Positions 37,488 to 47,432 of a stretch of 64,000 nt of DNA are shown in pieces (positions within the stretch are counted from its first letter, which is position 1; every line of letters starts with the position of its first letter). Where the stretch lies: assembly GCA_021741585.1 (NCBI GenBank), contig JAIOXN010000001.1, positions 1,008,235-1,072,234 of the forward strand, written 5' to 3'. A model generated the notes under the pieces. It was not told the origin of the DNA and made no database searches. It saw only the letters and a list, made by a program, of their open reading frames with translations. Source of the DNA: Aquiluna sp. (GTDB lineage: Bacteria > Actinomycetota > Actinomycetes > Actinomycetales > Microbacteriaceae). Both the position numbers and the translations under genes were made by a program.

Positions 37488-38000
37488 ATGGCAGACAAGA
37501 AGGCGACAGTTGCCGAGCTACAGGAGAAGTTCTCTAGCTCAAACGCAATCGTCCTAACTGAATACCGCGGACTCACTGTGTCGAAGCTCAAGGAGCTTCG
37601 CCGCGCATTGGCTAATGACGCAACCTACGTAGTTGCGAAGAACACCCTTTTGAACATCGCAGCAAAGAACGCGGGAGTAACCGCATTCGAGGGCCAGCTA
37701 TATGGTCCAACTGCATTTGCATTCGTTCACGGCGACGCCGTGACCGTTGCAAAGGCTCTAAAGGACTTCGCAAAGACAAACCCTCTGCTTGTTGTGAAGA
37801 CCGGTGTCATGGATGGCATTGCTCTATCAGAAGCAGATGTGAAGAAGCTTGCAGATCTCGAAACCCGCGAGGTGCTATTGGCCAAGGCCGCTGGCGTCCT
37901 CAAGGCTTCGCTATTCAAGGCTGCCTACACCTTCAACGCGCTTCCTTCGGGAACCGTTCGCGTTGTCGACGCATTGCGTCAAAAGCAAGAGTCCAACTAA
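37488..38000 (+). CDS. rplJ: 50S ribosomal protein L10
   Basis: I choose the ATG at 37488, with AAGGAG seven bases upstream, giving 170 residues beginning ADKKATVAELQEKFSSSNAI. The longer frame from 37398 would translate the leader. YRGLTVSKLKELRRAL and NTLLNIAAKNAG are typical of L10. It forms the base of the L7/L12 stalk. The ATG of rplL is 29 bases after its stop. Confidence 0.95.
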   Translation: MADKKATVAELQEKFSSSNAIVLTEYRGLTVSKLKELRRALANDATYVVAKNTLLNIAAKNAGVTAFEGQLYGPTAFAFVHGDAVTVAKALKDFAKTNPLLVVKTGVMDGIALSEADVKKLADLETREVLLAKAAGVLKASLFKAAYTFNALPSGTVRVVDALRQKQESN

Positions 38001-38029
38001 CTAAAACGTAAACCCATTAGGAGATAAAC

Positions 38030-38407
38030 ATGGCAAAGCTAACTGCCGACCAGCTCATTGAGGCTTTCAAGGAGCTAACCCTTATCGAGCTTTCTGACTT
38101 CGTTAAGAAGTTCGAAGAAGTATTCGAAGTATCAGCTGCAGCTCCAGTTGCAGCAGCAGCTGCTCCAGCAGCAGCAGCAGAGGCAGCAGAAGAGAAGGAC
38201 GAGTTTGACGTCATTCTTGAGGCTGCTGGCGACCAGAAGATCCAGGTCATCAAGGAGGTTCGTGCAATCACCAACCTAGGACTAGGCGAGGCTAAGGCAC
38301 TTGTTGACGCAGCCCCTTCAACCATCCTTGAGGGTGCAAAGAAGGATGCAGCTAACGACGCTAAGGCGAAGCTAGAGGCAGCTGGTGGCAAGGTTACCCT
38401 TAAGTAA
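38030..38407 (+). CDS. rplL: 50S ribosomal protein L7/L12
   Basis: This 125-residue protein has an N-terminal dimerisation helix region ([20 protein letters not shown]), an Ala-rich hinge (about residues 40-58), and the C-terminal domain [20 protein letters not shown] with [19 protein letters not shown] that recruits translation factors. TTAGGAGATAAAC precedes the ATG. Leucine codons are mainly CTA/CTT. Confidence 0.97.
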   Translation: MAKLTADQLIEAFKELTLIELSDFVKKFEEVFEVSAAAPVAAAAAPAAAAEAAEEKDEFDVILEAAGDQKIQVIKEVRAITNLGLGEAKALVDAAPSTILEGAKKDAANDAKAKLEAAGGKVTLK

Positions 38408-38424
38408 TCTTCCAAGAACTACTC

Positions 38425-38460
38425 AAGAATCCCTCAGAGAGATCTGAGGGATTCTTTCTT
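38425..38460 (+). terminator. Terminator of the rplJL operon
   Basis: AAGAATCCCTCAG (38425-38437) pairs with CTGAGGGATTCTT (38444-38456) across AGAGAT, followed by TCTTT. Confidence 0.88.
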
Positions 38461-38516
38461 TAACCAATTTGTCGACTAATAAGTTCGGGTAACCGAAGAT
38501 TTCGACATACGCGCTG

Positions 38517-41500
38517 GTGTCCCTCAATTATCTTTGTCGAGTGACAAGAAACCGCAACCTACTTAGGCTCGTGGGGGCATCGAGGCCCACCAGGGCTGGA
38601 GAACACACTCTTCCTCAGGTAAGTCGCAGCGTCGCATCTTTTTCTCTTGCAATGGCACTTGTTGCCGGAGCACTAAACCCACTTGTCACAACCCAGTCCG
38701 CACAAGCAGCAACTGCAGGTTCTGGTGCATGTGAGCAGACTGTTGGTGACTCAAGTGGAGTTACCTCCACTCAGGTGGGTAGTGATTGCGTTGTCACATT
38801 TACTTCTGGAAATACGACTTGGACCGTGCCATCCGGAGTTAGCAGTGTCAGATTGCTCTTAGTCGGCGGCGGTGCTGGTGGCATGGGTGACGGCGGTGGC
38901 GGTGGCGGCGGCGGTGCTGGCGTTACTAAGGATTCGGTCTCGGTCTCTGCGGGGGCGCAGGCAAATGTCTCTGTTGGTTCTGGTGGATCATCCAATGCAA
39001 GCGGAACAGCTACTTATCTAGATCTGGATGGAGATTCCAGTTATGAGTGGGATGCTCCTGGTGGAAGTGTGGGAACAGGCTGGGCAGAGACGCTTGGTGG
39101 CGCTGGAGGAGCGGCTAGCTCTCAAAACTCTGCAACTTTACTCGCTGGGGGCAATGGCGGAGCTGGACCTGAGGATGATGCCACTAACGCTGCTGCAACT
39201 AATTCCGGCCTCGGTGACGGTTTCTCCAGTGATATCACTGGCGCAACCCTTTGGTACGGTGGCGGTGGCGGCGGCGGTATCGGGTCCCATGCTAATGGTT
39301 TTGGTGGTGTGGATGTTAATGGCGGTGTCGGTGGCAAAGGAGGCGGTGGAAGGGGGGCTGCTCAGAGAACAAGCGCGGCCGCGGTCAGTTGGACATACAA
39401 ACTAGACGGCGCCACCTCTAGCTATTCGGTCTCAGAAACTCCGAAGTGTCTGGCTAGAGGTGATTATCCCAAGTCCACCAAGGGCTTTCCTGGTCTAAAT
39501 GGGTTTGGCGGCGGTGGCGGTGGCGGTGTCGCGTATGGAGATGGATGTAGCACTGGGACTACTCCAACAGATGACGGAGAGAGAACCAGCGGTGGCCGCG
39601 GTGGAAACGGTGCAGTCATCATTAGGTATTCAATCCCCTACAAAACTGTAACTTTTTATCCAAATGGCGGAGCTGGTAGTGCAACCACTCAATCAATTGT
39701 TTCTGGGCGGGTAACGCAACTTACTGTAAACGCGTTTACCAGAAATGGTTACACATTTGCAGGCTGGAACACGAATACAGATGGCACCTCGGGGGATGAC
39801 TACAGCGACGAGCAGTCCGTTAGCATTACAGAGCCTTTGGGTCTGTATGCCAAGTGGACCGCGAATACAAATCAAATATCCTGGGACAGCAATGGTGGAT
39901 CAAGCGTGAGTTCGCCATCCACCTTCACAACTGGCGGGACTCTGAGCCTTCCCGCGGACCCAGTGAAAGACAATAAAGTTTTTGGGGGTTGGTCAACAAG
40001 CGAAACCTCAAACCAGGGCGATGTGGAAAATAGAGTAGGCGCTTGGCCGTACTCAATACCTGCTACTGGCGATACAATTTTGTATGCAATTTGGCTAGAT
40101 GAACTTATCTTTCATGAACCGTTTTCGGGAACATCCGGAAACTACCTCAGCTCATATTCATCCAAACCCACGACTGGCTTTACATCCGGCGATTGGACTC
40201 GGGTGCCAGCGCAGGGAAGCTTCGAGTCGCAACTGCATAAATTCGGAACAGCCAACTCTGGCACCGATCCAAAATTCCCTGAAAACTCAAGCTTTACTAT
40301 TCCTGATTCAAACATCGGGTTGGTTGCGCCAGCCACTTATAGTCCGCAGTTCTCGGCAAGAGAGCTCGCTACACCAATAGATTTCAATGATGGTGAGACT
40401 TATTACCTCAGTTACCTATCGTATTTTCCTGTATCTGACTCAACCGCTTCTGTCGGTTTTGTTTCCGGAATCCCCACAGGCACGACAGACGAAACAAAGA
40501 AATACCTTCTAGGTGGCAAAACTTACGTTGGAACCACAGTTTTCGTTGACAGCAATAATGCAACGATTTCCTCTTATCACAATTGGGATAACCTCACGAA
40601 ATCTTCGGTTGGAGTTGGAGGTGGTTCGGTCTCAGAGGCTTTCTTTGTTCTAATGAAGATCCAGGGAAATGCCAGTGGCGATGAGATAATTAACCTCAAG
40701 GTTTTTGCTCCAACGGACACGCTGCCAGAAACCGACAACATTAGCGACTGGGACGTAACGCGAACTGAAAACCTCAGTGAAACCTGGACCCACTTGGCTG
40801 TTGAGAGCGAGTACAGAAGCGTTGTCGATGAGATCCGATTCGCAAGAACATATGAAGCTGCAACCGGGGCAGTTCCGCTACACGCGGTCACATTCAATTC
40901 AAACTATGTAGGCGGAGCCAGTGACACCACTCAGGCAATAACTTCTGGTCGGGAAACGGCGCTGACCGCAAACACCTTCTCAAGAACCGGCTACACCTTT
41001 GTCGGTTGGAACACTGATTCAGATGGCATCACAGGAACTGACTTCGCAGACGAAGAGAGTGTCACCATCACCGAGCCACTTGAACTTTTTGCAGAGTGGA
41101 TTGCTGACACTTACACAGTTACATATGACTATGACAATGCAACAGGTGGCAATGATGATGCCACATCAGATTTCACAGTTGACGGAACCGCAATCGCCTT
41201 GCCAACCCCAACCAAGACCGGATACACATTCAATGGCTGGTATTCAGATTCTGGTTTGACCACTTTGGTTGGGGCGGCAGGTGACAGCTACACCCCATCT
41301 GCGGATGGTACCTTGTATGCCAAGTGGACCTCCACGATTGCAATCACCACTCCAACCTCAGGTCTTTCAGGGACGGTTGGCACTGCCTACTCCCTAACTC
41401 TTACTTCCTCGGGTGGTTCCGGGACCAATGTGTTTTCGCTTGCCTCAGGATCACTGCCGGCAGGTCTAACGCTCAACTCTTCGACTGGTGCAATCTCTGG

Positions 41501-42818
41501 AACTCCCACTGCAGCAGGTGACCAGGCTGTCGCTGTGACAGTCACAGATTCAGCATCTTCTTCTGCAACAACATCTTCTTTCACGATTTCGGTTGCTGCA
41601 GTCACTCTGACCAATGTTGAGACGCCTACCGTTGTTGCAACCTCTGGAACTTTGAAATCTCTTGATGTTTCTTGGAGTGCAGTTTCTAATGCTTCTTCTT
41701 ACACCTTGAAGATTTATGAAACCGATGGCACAACACTGTTGGATACCATCTCACTCGCAAACAGCCTCACTAGCTACACGATCACCGATGCCACCGGAAG
41801 CTTTGAAGCAATCGCCGATGGCACAAGCTACAAGATCTCTTTGACTGCTGTTGGAACTGGAAACTACGTCACAAGTAGTGAATCAGCAAAAGCGAGCGTT
41901 GCAACACTTGCTACCTACACGGTTTCTTATGACAGCAACGATGCTGGAAGCGGATCGGTCCCGGCCTCACAAACCAAGACTCACGGTGTTGCACTAACCC
42001 TGGCGTCAAACACCGGAACACTTGCCAAAGCCGGCTACACATTCATTGGTTGGAACACCCGGGCAGATGGATTGGGAACAACCTATGCCGCGGGAGCTTC
42101 CTACACAGCAGATGCTGACGATGTTTTATATGCAAAGTGGTATCGCGCAAGCTACACCTTTAATTTTGACAATAACTACACCGGTGACACAGATTCAACA
42201 ATCACTTACTACTCCGGTGACAGAGTAACCCTGCCAACACCAACAAGAGATGGTTACACACTGAGCGGTTGGTACACAGCCTCATCGGGTGGAACCAAAG
42301 TCGGCGACGCAGGATACGTTTACTCACCACTTATTTCAGACAACCTAATTTTGCGGTACGAGCTGGATGATCCAAGTTCTTATTCCGGCTCGGGAACAAC
42401 AATCACAGACATCGCTTATGAGACCGAGAGCGTCACGGGGTCGGTCAATGCAACTGCAACAAATGGCCCGGTCTTTTCAACAGCAGATGGCATGTCCATG
42501 TCTCTTGATGGAACAGATGACTACATCATCACCGGGGATCTCAAATCCAGATTCGGTGTAGACAATCTTGAAGTGTCTTTATTTGCCTGGGTCTACCCGA
42601 CCGGCAATGGTGTTTTGGTTTCAGAGTTAGGACAGTCGACAATCAACACGAACTGGCACGACTCTCAGATTGAGATGGTCTCGGGCAAGCTCAGATTCAG
42701 CACCTGGGGTGGAAGCCACTCCACCACCAACGTCATTGACGTCTGGAACGATCACCTTGAACCAGTGGTACTACGTTGGATTGACGCACACTGGAACATC
42801 CTTCAATGCATACATTGA
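38517..42818 (+). CDS. Giant InlB-repeat surface protein, N-terminal part (frameshifted)
   Basis: The frame gives 1,433 residues from GTG at 38517 (another GTG at 38541 is possible). A long signal peptide ends near AQAATAG. A glycine-rich domain follows (about 92-371, many GGGGG runs). There are six InlB B-type repeats (Y-x-V-T-F/Y ... GYTFxGW ... LYAKW), a region of about 250 residues (532-785) that looks like a lectin-type sandwich, a putative Ig-like He_PIG domain (942-1031) and a fibronectin III-like domain (1034-1131). A LamG-like domain breaks off near residue 1400. After RFSTWGGSHSTTN the sequence turns into non-family residues and stops, while the domain continues in the next frame. 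A secreted adhesin or coat protein is the likely role. Confidence 0.75.
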   Translation: MSLNYLCRVTRNRNLLRLVGASRPTRAGEHTLPQVSRSVASFSLAMALVAGALNPLVTTQSAQAATAGSGACEQTVGDSSGVTSTQVGSDCVVTFTSGNTTWTVPSGVSSVRLLLVGGGAGGMGDGGGGGGGGAGVTKDSVSVSAGAQANVSVGSGGSSNASGTATYLDLDGDSSYEWDAPGGSVGTGWAETLGGAGGAASSQNSATLLAGGNGGAGPEDDATNAAATNSGLGDGFSSDITGATLWYGGGGGGGIGSHANGFGGVDVNGGVGGKGGGGRGAAQRTSAAAVSWTYKLDGATSSYSVSETPKCLARGDYPKSTKGFPGLNGFGGGGGGGVAYGDGCSTGTTPTDDGERTSGGRGGNGAVIIRYSIPYKTVTFYPNGGAGSATTQSIVSGRVTQLTVNAFTRNGYTFAGWNTNTDGTSGDDYSDEQSVSITEPLGLYAKWTANTNQISWDSNGGSSVSSPSTFTTGGTLSLPADPVKDNKVFGGWSTSETSNQGDVENRVGAWPYSIPATGDTILYAIWLDELIFHEPFSGTSGNYLSSYSSKPTTGFTSGDWTRVPAQGSFESQLHKFGTANSGTDPKFPENSSFTIPDSNIGLVAPATYSPQFSARELATPIDFNDGETYYLSYLSYFPVSDSTASVGFVSGIPTGTTDETKKYLLGGKTYVGTTVFVDSNNATISSYHNWDNLTKSSVGVGGGSVSEAFFVLMKIQGNASGDEIINLKVFAPTDTLPETDNISDWDVTRTENLSETWTHLAVESEYRSVVDEIRFARTYEAATGAVPLHAVTFNSNYVGGASDTTQAITSGRETALTANTFSRTGYTFVGWNTDSDGITGTDFADEESVTITEPLELFAEWIADTYTVTYDYDNATGGNDDATSDFTVDGTAIALPTPTKTGYTFNGWYSDSGLTTLVGAAGDSYTPSADGTLYAKWTSTIAITTPTSGLSGTVGTAYSLTLTSSGGSGTNVFSLASGSLPAGLTLNSSTGAISGTPTAAGDQAVAVTVTDSASSSATTSSFTISVAAVTLTNVETPTVVATSGTLKSLDVSWSAVSNASSYTLKIYETDGTTLLDTISLANSLTSYTITDATGSFEAIADGTSYKISLTAVGTGNYVTSSESAKASVATLATYTVSYDSNDAGSGSVPASQTKTHGVALTLASNTGTLAKAGYTFIGWNTRADGLGTTYAAGASYTADADDVLYAKWYRASYTFNFDNNYTGDTDSTITYYSGDRVTLPTPTRDGYTLSGWYTASSGGTKVGDAGYVYSPLISDNLILRYELDDPSSYSGSGTTITDIAYETESVTGSVNATATNGPVFSTADGMSMSLDGTDDYIITGDLKSRFGVDNLEVSLFAWVYPTGNGVLVSELGQSTINTNWHDSQIEMVSGKLRFSTWGGSHSTTNVIDVWNDHLEPVVLRWIDAHWNILQCIH

Positions 42819-45800
42819 CGGTCAAGCAATAGGAACCAAGACCTACACAAGAGACGCCCCAACCAAGACCGCGAACGCAACTGTCGGAACGCACTACGGT
42901 CTCGGAGCAACCGATTCAACAAACTTGGGTTCTGGAGTTTATGGAAACTTCAAGTTGGGTTCATTCCACGTTTATAAGGCAGCACTCAGCACCTCGGATG
43001 TGCTTGCAAACTACCAAGCAACTTGCGCAAGGTTTGACGATGCTTGCACTCAGAGGACCCTTTACGCCCAGTGGCAGGTTGCTGGATATGACATCACATA
43101 TTCGGCGGGAGATTTCTCCACCGGATCAAGTGTTACTGTAACGAAGCCATCTGGCGTTGCTCACACAATCCCGGATGCGGATACTTCAAGAGGCTATTTC
43201 TCTCGCACCGGTCACACTCTGACTGGTTGGGCAACCGGAGCTGATGGCACCGGCACAACGTATGACTTTGGTGACAGCTATGCGACCAATGCAACGCTGA
43301 CCCTCTATCCGATTTGGACTGCAAACACCTACACAGTCACATTCAATAAGGGAAGTTCAACTGGTGCAGCCGGTGCTGATCAGACTGCACCAAAGACCCA
43401 TGGCCAGAATCTAGCTCTGCCAGATTCTGACACCGCCAATCGCTATTTCACAAAAACCGGATACACCGTTACTGCTTGGTCTTTGAATGCCGATGGTTCG
43501 ACCAGTGATTTTGCACTCGGGGCAAACTACACGACCGAAGCTATTGACACTTTGTATCCGGTGTGGGCCGCGAATGTTTACACCGTTACCTATAGCTATG
43601 ACAGCGCAACCGGTGGCAACGATGATGCCACTTCAACCTTCACGGTCGATGGCACCGCAATAACTTTGCCAACCCCAACCAAGACCGGATACACATTCGC
43701 CGGTTGGTATGAAGCGTCGAATTTCTCTGGTTCCGCTCTTGGAGCAACATATTCTCCAACCCAGACCAGAACGATCTATGCAAAGTGGACTGCGGTCACC
43801 TACACGATTTTGTATGACTACAACGATTCCGATGGTGGAGACACAACAGAAGATTCCAGCTACACCACCGGATCAACCGCAATCACATTGCCAACCCCAA
43901 CCAAAACCGGCTACACATTCGCTGGTTGGTATGTTGATTCTGGGTTCTCGGGATCTGCGGCATCTTCGCCATACACAACCTCTTTGAACAGAACGCTTTA
44001 TGCAAAGTGGACTGCGATTCTCCGGACCGTCACTTATAACGACACTGATGCCGATTCAGGTGCAGTGCCTCTGGACACCACGGACTACACAATTGGTGAA
44101 AACATTGTTGTGAAGGCAAACTCTGGAGCATTGGCTCGAGATGGTTATACCTTCGCGGGCTGGTCGCAGAATGCTGATGGTTCAGGGGTCCTGAAAAATG
44201 CAGGTGAGACCATCACCGTTGAAACTGCAAACATTTCCTTGTATCCAAAGTGGTCAGCAAACACCTACACAATTACCTATAACCGAAATGGTGCCACCGG
44301 AGGATCATTAGCCAGGTCGACCGACAGCTACACAACCGGAGCGGTGTCAGGAACCACTTTGGCAGATGGTGGGTCGTTGACTAAGTCTGGTTACTCATTT
44401 GGAGGTTGGTCTACTACCACTACCGGAACCGATCCACTTGGTGCTCTGACGACCAATTCGGATATCACTATCTATGCCATTTGGTCGCCTGTCGATTACG
44501 ACTTCACCTATGACCTAAACGGTGGAAGTGGGACCACTCCTAGCACCCAGAGCGCCAACGTCACCGAGACCGTGACCGTTTCAGGTATCGGTTCAGCGGT
44601 CAAGTCGGGACATTGGTTTGGTGGCTGGAATACCTCAAACCTAGGCACTGGCTCTAGCTATGCCGCCGGTTCAAGTGCGACTATCCCAGTGGGAGGCCAG
44701 ACGCTTTATGCGATTTGGGTACCCGACACCTACAGAATCTCTTATAACGCCAATGGTGGAACCGGGGGGCCAGATCTAAGTCTCACAGATGGCTTCGACT
44801 CAGCTACGTTTGATGAACCCTACGATATTCGATCAATTGGAGATCTCGCAAGGACCGGATACACCTTCTCACACTGGTCACTTACGTCCTCAGGTACTGG
44901 TTCCAAATATGACCAAAGCCAGAACTCGTTGGATGAGCTCACTCAATACACGCCATCTGCCAACACAACCTTTTATGCGCAGTGGACGGCAGTTTCCTAT
45001 TCACACACTTTCAACGTTGCGGGCGGTAGCGCAAGTCTCGGCACCTATGGAAGAACTCTTGGGCAATCCATATCAATGCCCTCTCCAGGAACCAAAACCG
45101 GTTATACCTTTGATTCCTGGTCGGATGGCACTAATGACTACGCAATTGGTTCAACCTATGCCGTCACCGCATCGAACAGAACTTTCACCGCTCAGTGGAC
45201 TCCAAATGTTTATTCCGTGACATATGACTGGCAAGGTGGCGCTTCGGATACTCCTAAGACATCAGATTCGTTCACTGTCGGAACCGGTCCAATGACGCTT
45301 CCAGTTGCATTGGCCGAAGGCTATAGCCGTGACGGCTATACCTTCTCAGGTTGGTCCACATCAGTTGATGGCAGTATCCTCACAAGCTTCCAGCCAACCT
45401 CAGACGATGTTCTTTACGCAGTCTGGGCCGACGGAAACTACACCCTTAGTTACGACGCCAAGGGTGGCGTTGGCTCGGGTGTTGGAACTGTTGGTCGTGG
45501 AAATTCGATTACCTTGCCAACTCCTGTGAGGCAAAATTTCACTTTCACTGGTTGGTATGACTCAGCAACAGGCGGAAGCAAAGTTGGAAATGGTGGCGCA
45601 AGCTACACCCCTGCAAACTCCAGATCTCTGTATGCGCGCTGGGTTCAGGACTCTCTGTTCGGTGTCGATCTCGCAACCTTGGAGACCGGTTCAACCTACA
45701 CAGCAAGCAATTCAACAAGCATTGACACAACTATTGGTCACGATCCTTCTGGCACTTCGGCCCGTGTTCAAATTCCAAGCGGTGCTTTGACGGCCGGAAC

Positions 45801-47358
45801 GGTAATCACAGTTCGTTACTTCAAGGAAACTAATCGCCAGGCGAATCTGATTGAAGGGGAGAACAACTACTTCTTCGCGTTGCTGGTCTCTTGGCTTTAT
45901 GGTTCAGGTGACAGTGCGACTGTGCCAAACACGGCATCTGGAAAACCGGTAACAGTGACTCTAGAGAACGACGCCATCAAGGCAGGTGCAATGGTCTACC
46001 AGGTCATCGGTGACGAAGTCACCGAACTTGGAAGGGCCACCGCAGATGGTTCTGTGACGGTTGAACTAACCACCGACCCAGAGATTGTTGTTGCAGCAAC
46101 TGCACCAACTGCTCCAACCTCGGTGAGCGCAACCTCGGGGGACACTCAAGCAACGGTTTCTTGGACTGCACCAAACACCGGCGGATCAGATATCACAAGC
46201 TACACAGTCACCGCATCTCCTGGCGGAGCAACCTGCACCACCGCAACAACTAGCTGTGATGTCACTGGGTTGACCAACGGAACTTCTTATTCCTTCACTG
46301 TCACCGCAACAAACGCGGTTGGAACATCAAGTTCATCGGCTTCTTCTGCAGCGGTGACAATTGCTGCCACCAACTACACCGTCAGCTACAACTCAAATGG
46401 TGGATCCAGTGTTACTTCAGCAAGCTTTATCGCTGGAGGAAGCATCAGTGCTCCTTCTAACTCAACTCGCTCTGGCTACACCTTCAATGGTTGGTCAACA
46501 ACTTTGAACGATGTTGCAACCAAGGTGACATTCCCTTATTCACCTGGAGTAAGTTCAAACATCACACTCTTTGCTCTTTGGACCGCAGTCCAGGTTGTTG
46601 ACAGCGGTTCAGGTGGTTCAGGTTCGACACCTACCAACCCAACTTTTCCAACTATGCCGACTGCGCCCTCGGTTCCAGAAAACGCCATAAAGCCAACACC
46701 ACCAGTTACACAAGTTACCAAACCAATTGGTTCGGTTGAGGGGAGTAGTCAGGCAGTTACTGTTACTCCGGATGCGGCCCATGAAAAGTTGGTTGCAACG
46801 GGTTTCGGTTGGGAACTATCTGTTGCAGTAGAGAATCCCGCAGGTGATACCGCACCTGTTCGAGAAGAGATTCCTTTGAAGTTCCAGTTGGCAAACAAGG
46901 CAGCCGTTGCAGGATCAGGGCTTAGGCCAAACAGCAAGGTTCAGGTCTGGGTCTTCTCGGAGCCCACATTTGTTGGTGAGACAGAAACAAACTCGTCAGG
47001 AAGCTTTGAAACTAACCTTGCATTACCAGCCAGCATCCTGCAAGGCATTCACACCTTGCAAGTGATCTCATTTGATTCAATCGGCAGGAAGATCACCTTC
47101 AACATTCCAATCTCGGTGGTTGGCAAGGTGAGTGTGGGGACTTTCAAGGGTTATATCGCGATCTTCACCAAGGATCTTGTCGGTCAAAAGCTTTCGGCAA
47201 AGGTTGCCGGCAAGTGGTTGGTTCAGAACCCAATTACCAACTACCGCACCCATGGCTACTCAAGGGCGGTTAGGAAGACAGGTGCTGGGTACAAGATCGA
47301 TGTCCAGCTCTACCTGAATGGGGCCTTCCTAAGAACTGAAGTCATCACCACAAGGTGA
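42670..47358 (+). CDS. Giant InlB-repeat surface protein, C-terminal part (frameshifted)
   Basis: This frame of up to 1,562 residues has no convincing start of its own. It begins inside the LamG domain (SGTITLNQWYYVGLTHTG; FNAYIDGQAIG), which completes the fold broken in the upstream frame. Twelve more InlB B-type repeats follow (43080-45650 and one at about 46375-46590), with a fibronectin III-like domain at about 46105-46370. Then come a Pro/Thr linker, an Ig-like region, and the C-terminal domain from GTFKGYIAIFTKD to EVITTR that is shared with the proteins ending at 57744 and 64000. Read together with the upstream part it would be about 2,940 residues. Whether the break is real or a sequencing error is open. 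Confidence 0.75.
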   Translation: MRWSRASSDSAPGVEATPPPTSLTSGTITLNQWYYVGLTHTGTSFNAYIDGQAIGTKTYTRDAPTKTANATVGTHYGLGATDSTNLGSGVYGNFKLGSFHVYKAALSTSDVLANYQATCARFDDACTQRTLYAQWQVAGYDITYSAGDFSTGSSVTVTKPSGVAHTIPDADTSRGYFSRTGHTLTGWATGADGTGTTYDFGDSYATNATLTLYPIWTANTYTVTFNKGSSTGAAGADQTAPKTHGQNLALPDSDTANRYFTKTGYTVTAWSLNADGSTSDFALGANYTTEAIDTLYPVWAANVYTVTYSYDSATGGNDDATSTFTVDGTAITLPTPTKTGYTFAGWYEASNFSGSALGATYSPTQTRTIYAKWTAVTYTILYDYNDSDGGDTTEDSSYTTGSTAITLPTPTKTGYTFAGWYVDSGFSGSAASSPYTTSLNRTLYAKWTAILRTVTYNDTDADSGAVPLDTTDYTIGENIVVKANSGALARDGYTFAGWSQNADGSGVLKNAGETITVETANISLYPKWSANTYTITYNRNGATGGSLARSTDSYTTGAVSGTTLADGGSLTKSGYSFGGWSTTTTGTDPLGALTTNSDITIYAIWSPVDYDFTYDLNGGSGTTPSTQSANVTETVTVSGIGSAVKSGHWFGGWNTSNLGTGSSYAAGSSATIPVGGQTLYAIWVPDTYRISYNANGGTGGPDLSLTDGFDSATFDEPYDIRSIGDLARTGYTFSHWSLTSSGTGSKYDQSQNSLDELTQYTPSANTTFYAQWTAVSYSHTFNVAGGSASLGTYGRTLGQSISMPSPGTKTGYTFDSWSDGTNDYAIGSTYAVTASNRTFTAQWTPNVYSVTYDWQGGASDTPKTSDSFTVGTGPMTLPVALAEGYSRDGYTFSGWSTSVDGSILTSFQPTSDDVLYAVWADGNYTLSYDAKGGVGSGVGTVGRGNSITLPTPVRQNFTFTGWYDSATGGSKVGNGGASYTPANSRSLYARWVQDSLFGVDLATLETGSTYTASNSTSIDTTIGHDPSGTSARVQIPSGALTAGTVITVRYFKETNRQANLIEGENNYFFALLVSWLYGSGDSATVPNTASGKPVTVTLENDAIKAGAMVYQVIGDEVTELGRATADGSVTVELTTDPEIVVAATAPTAPTSVSATSGDTQATVSWTAPNTGGSDITSYTVTASPGGATCTTATTSCDVTGLTNGTSYSFTVTATNAVGTSSSSASSAAVTIAATNYTVSYNSNGGSSVTSASFIAGGSISAPSNSTRSGYTFNGWSTTLNDVATKVTFPYSPGVSSNITLFALWTAVQVVDSGSGGSGSTPTNPTFPTMPTAPSVPENAIKPTPPVTQVTKPIGSVEGSSQAVTVTPDAAHEKLVATGFGWELSVAVENPAGDTAPVREEIPLKFQLANKAAVAGSGLRPNSKVQVWVFSEPTFVGETETNSSGSFETNLALPASILQGIHTLQVISFDSIGRKITFNIPISVVGKVSVGTFKGYIAIFTKDLVGQKLSAKVAGKWLVQNPITNYRTHGYSRAVRKTGAGYKIDVQLYLNGAFLRTEVITTR

Positions 47359-47432
47359 TGACAACTAGCCCCTTGAGCTTTAGGGTTTACTAATTACTTG
47401 AAAGCCGCATCGAAACACGGAGGTGACTTAAG

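Noticed and set aside
38880..39340. Microsatellite or CRISPR-like repeats in the giant gene
   Set aside because: The GGTGGC-type runs encode poly-glycine within an open frame and have no regular spacer structure. No CRISPR array was seen anywhere in the window.
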